NCBI GenBank assembly: GCA_003972865.1
Contig: QOAX01000251.1
Coordinates: 1 to 5,381, forward strand
Source of the DNA: Verrucomicrobiota bacterium
Lineage (GTDB): Bacteria > Verrucomicrobiota > Verrucomicrobiia > Limisphaerales > UBA1096
Reading direction: 5' to 3'
Length of the DNA: 5,381 nucleotides
The position numbers and the translations under genes are program-made. Of this stretch, positions 5,126-5,381 are shown one piece after another. The notes below the pieces were generated by a model. It saw only the letters and a list, made by a program, of their open reading frames with translations, searched no databases and had not been told where the DNA came from. Position 1 is the stretch's first letter. Every line of letters begins with the position of its first letter.

Positions 5126-5381
5126 ATGAACAAGACAAACACAGTGGAACAGACCGTGAGCGGCCAAGATACCGAGGCCAGCGGCGAGACGATTGAGAGC
5201 CTGCGCAGCCTGCTCAATTGGCTGAAGGGGCAATTCGAGGGCTTCGGCATCGACGCGGGCTGGGCCGGCCTGCTGGTCAACGTGGTCGGCGCCCTGTTGC
5301 TCGTGTTCCTGAGTTGGCTGGCCTACCTCGTGGCCAAGCGGGTGGTGCTGCGCGCCATCCGGTTCCTGTCGAGCAAGACCA
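5126..5381 (+). CDS. N-terminal part of a membrane protein, probable MscS-family mechanosensitive channel (cut by window edge)
   Basis: 85 complete codons from the ATG, open to the end of the window with no stop. Residues 1-20 are polar. Residues 21-40 (ETIESLRSLLNWLKGQFEGF) could form an amphipathic helix. A single hydrophobic segment at about 45-70 (VVGALLLVFLSWLAYLVA) is followed by the basic KRVVLRAIR (71-79) and SSKT. This helix followed by VLRAIRFL..KT resembles the first transmembrane helix of YbdG-like members of the MscS family, inner-membrane channels that open on osmotic downshock. The pore-lining helix and the cytoplasmic beta domain that define the family would lie beyond the window, so the assignment rests on resemblance only. 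No Shine-Dalgarno sequence precedes the ATG. It is separated from tsf by a strong terminator and has its own probable promoter, so it is not part of the translation operon. The peptide bond VAKR again carries the TGGCCAAGCG bases (5331-5340). Confidence 0.6.
   Translation, partial: MNKTNTVEQTVSGQDTEASGETIESLRSLLNWLKGQFEGFGIDAGWAGLLVNVVGALLLVFLSWLAYLVAKRVVLRAIRFLSSKT

Overview
This window is a GC-rich bacterial chromosomal segment (visibly around 60% GC) made almost entirely of core genes. It suggests a member of the PVC group, perhaps Verrucomicrobiota. That placement is an inference from GC content, the absence of Shine-Dalgarno sites before several highly expressed genes, and the EF-hand tail on ribosomal protein S2. 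No rRNA or other phylogenetic marker is present to settle it. No CRISPR array, tRNA, rRNA, transposase or phage gene was seen.

Layout from left to right: a short non-coding start carries a perfect 14-bp palindrome (3-16). It is followed by proS (50-1768, +), a bacterial-type prolyl-tRNA synthetase with an inserted editing domain. Convergent to it, only 40 bp away, is a secreted peptidoglycan amidase with two LysM domains (2717-1809, -). A 334-bp divergent intergenic region (2718-3051) holds the amidase ribosome-binding site, an 11-bp inverted repeat, a good extended -10 promoter and a roughly 175-nt leader. The translation operon rpsB (3052-4065, +) and tsf (4144-4977, +) follows, with a hairpin in the 78-bp gap between them and a strong intrinsic terminator after tsf. 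Behind the terminator lie a double copy of the palindrome and a promoter with an operator-like palindrome. The window ends in the start of a membrane protein gene (5126 to the edge), probably of the MscS mechanosensitive channel family.

Functionally, proS, rpsB and tsf all serve translation: aminoacylation with proline, the small ribosomal subunit, and recycling of EF-Tu. The amidase and the membrane protein belong to the cell envelope and look like independently transcribed neighbours.

No wholly new multi-gene system is visible. The two signals most worth a second look are (1) ribosomal protein S2 with an added 110-residue Ala/Lys/Glu/Pro-rich tail ending in a textbook EF-hand calcium-binding loop, and (2) a family of GCTTGGCCAAGC palindromes that recurs between genes and inside genes in different reading frames.
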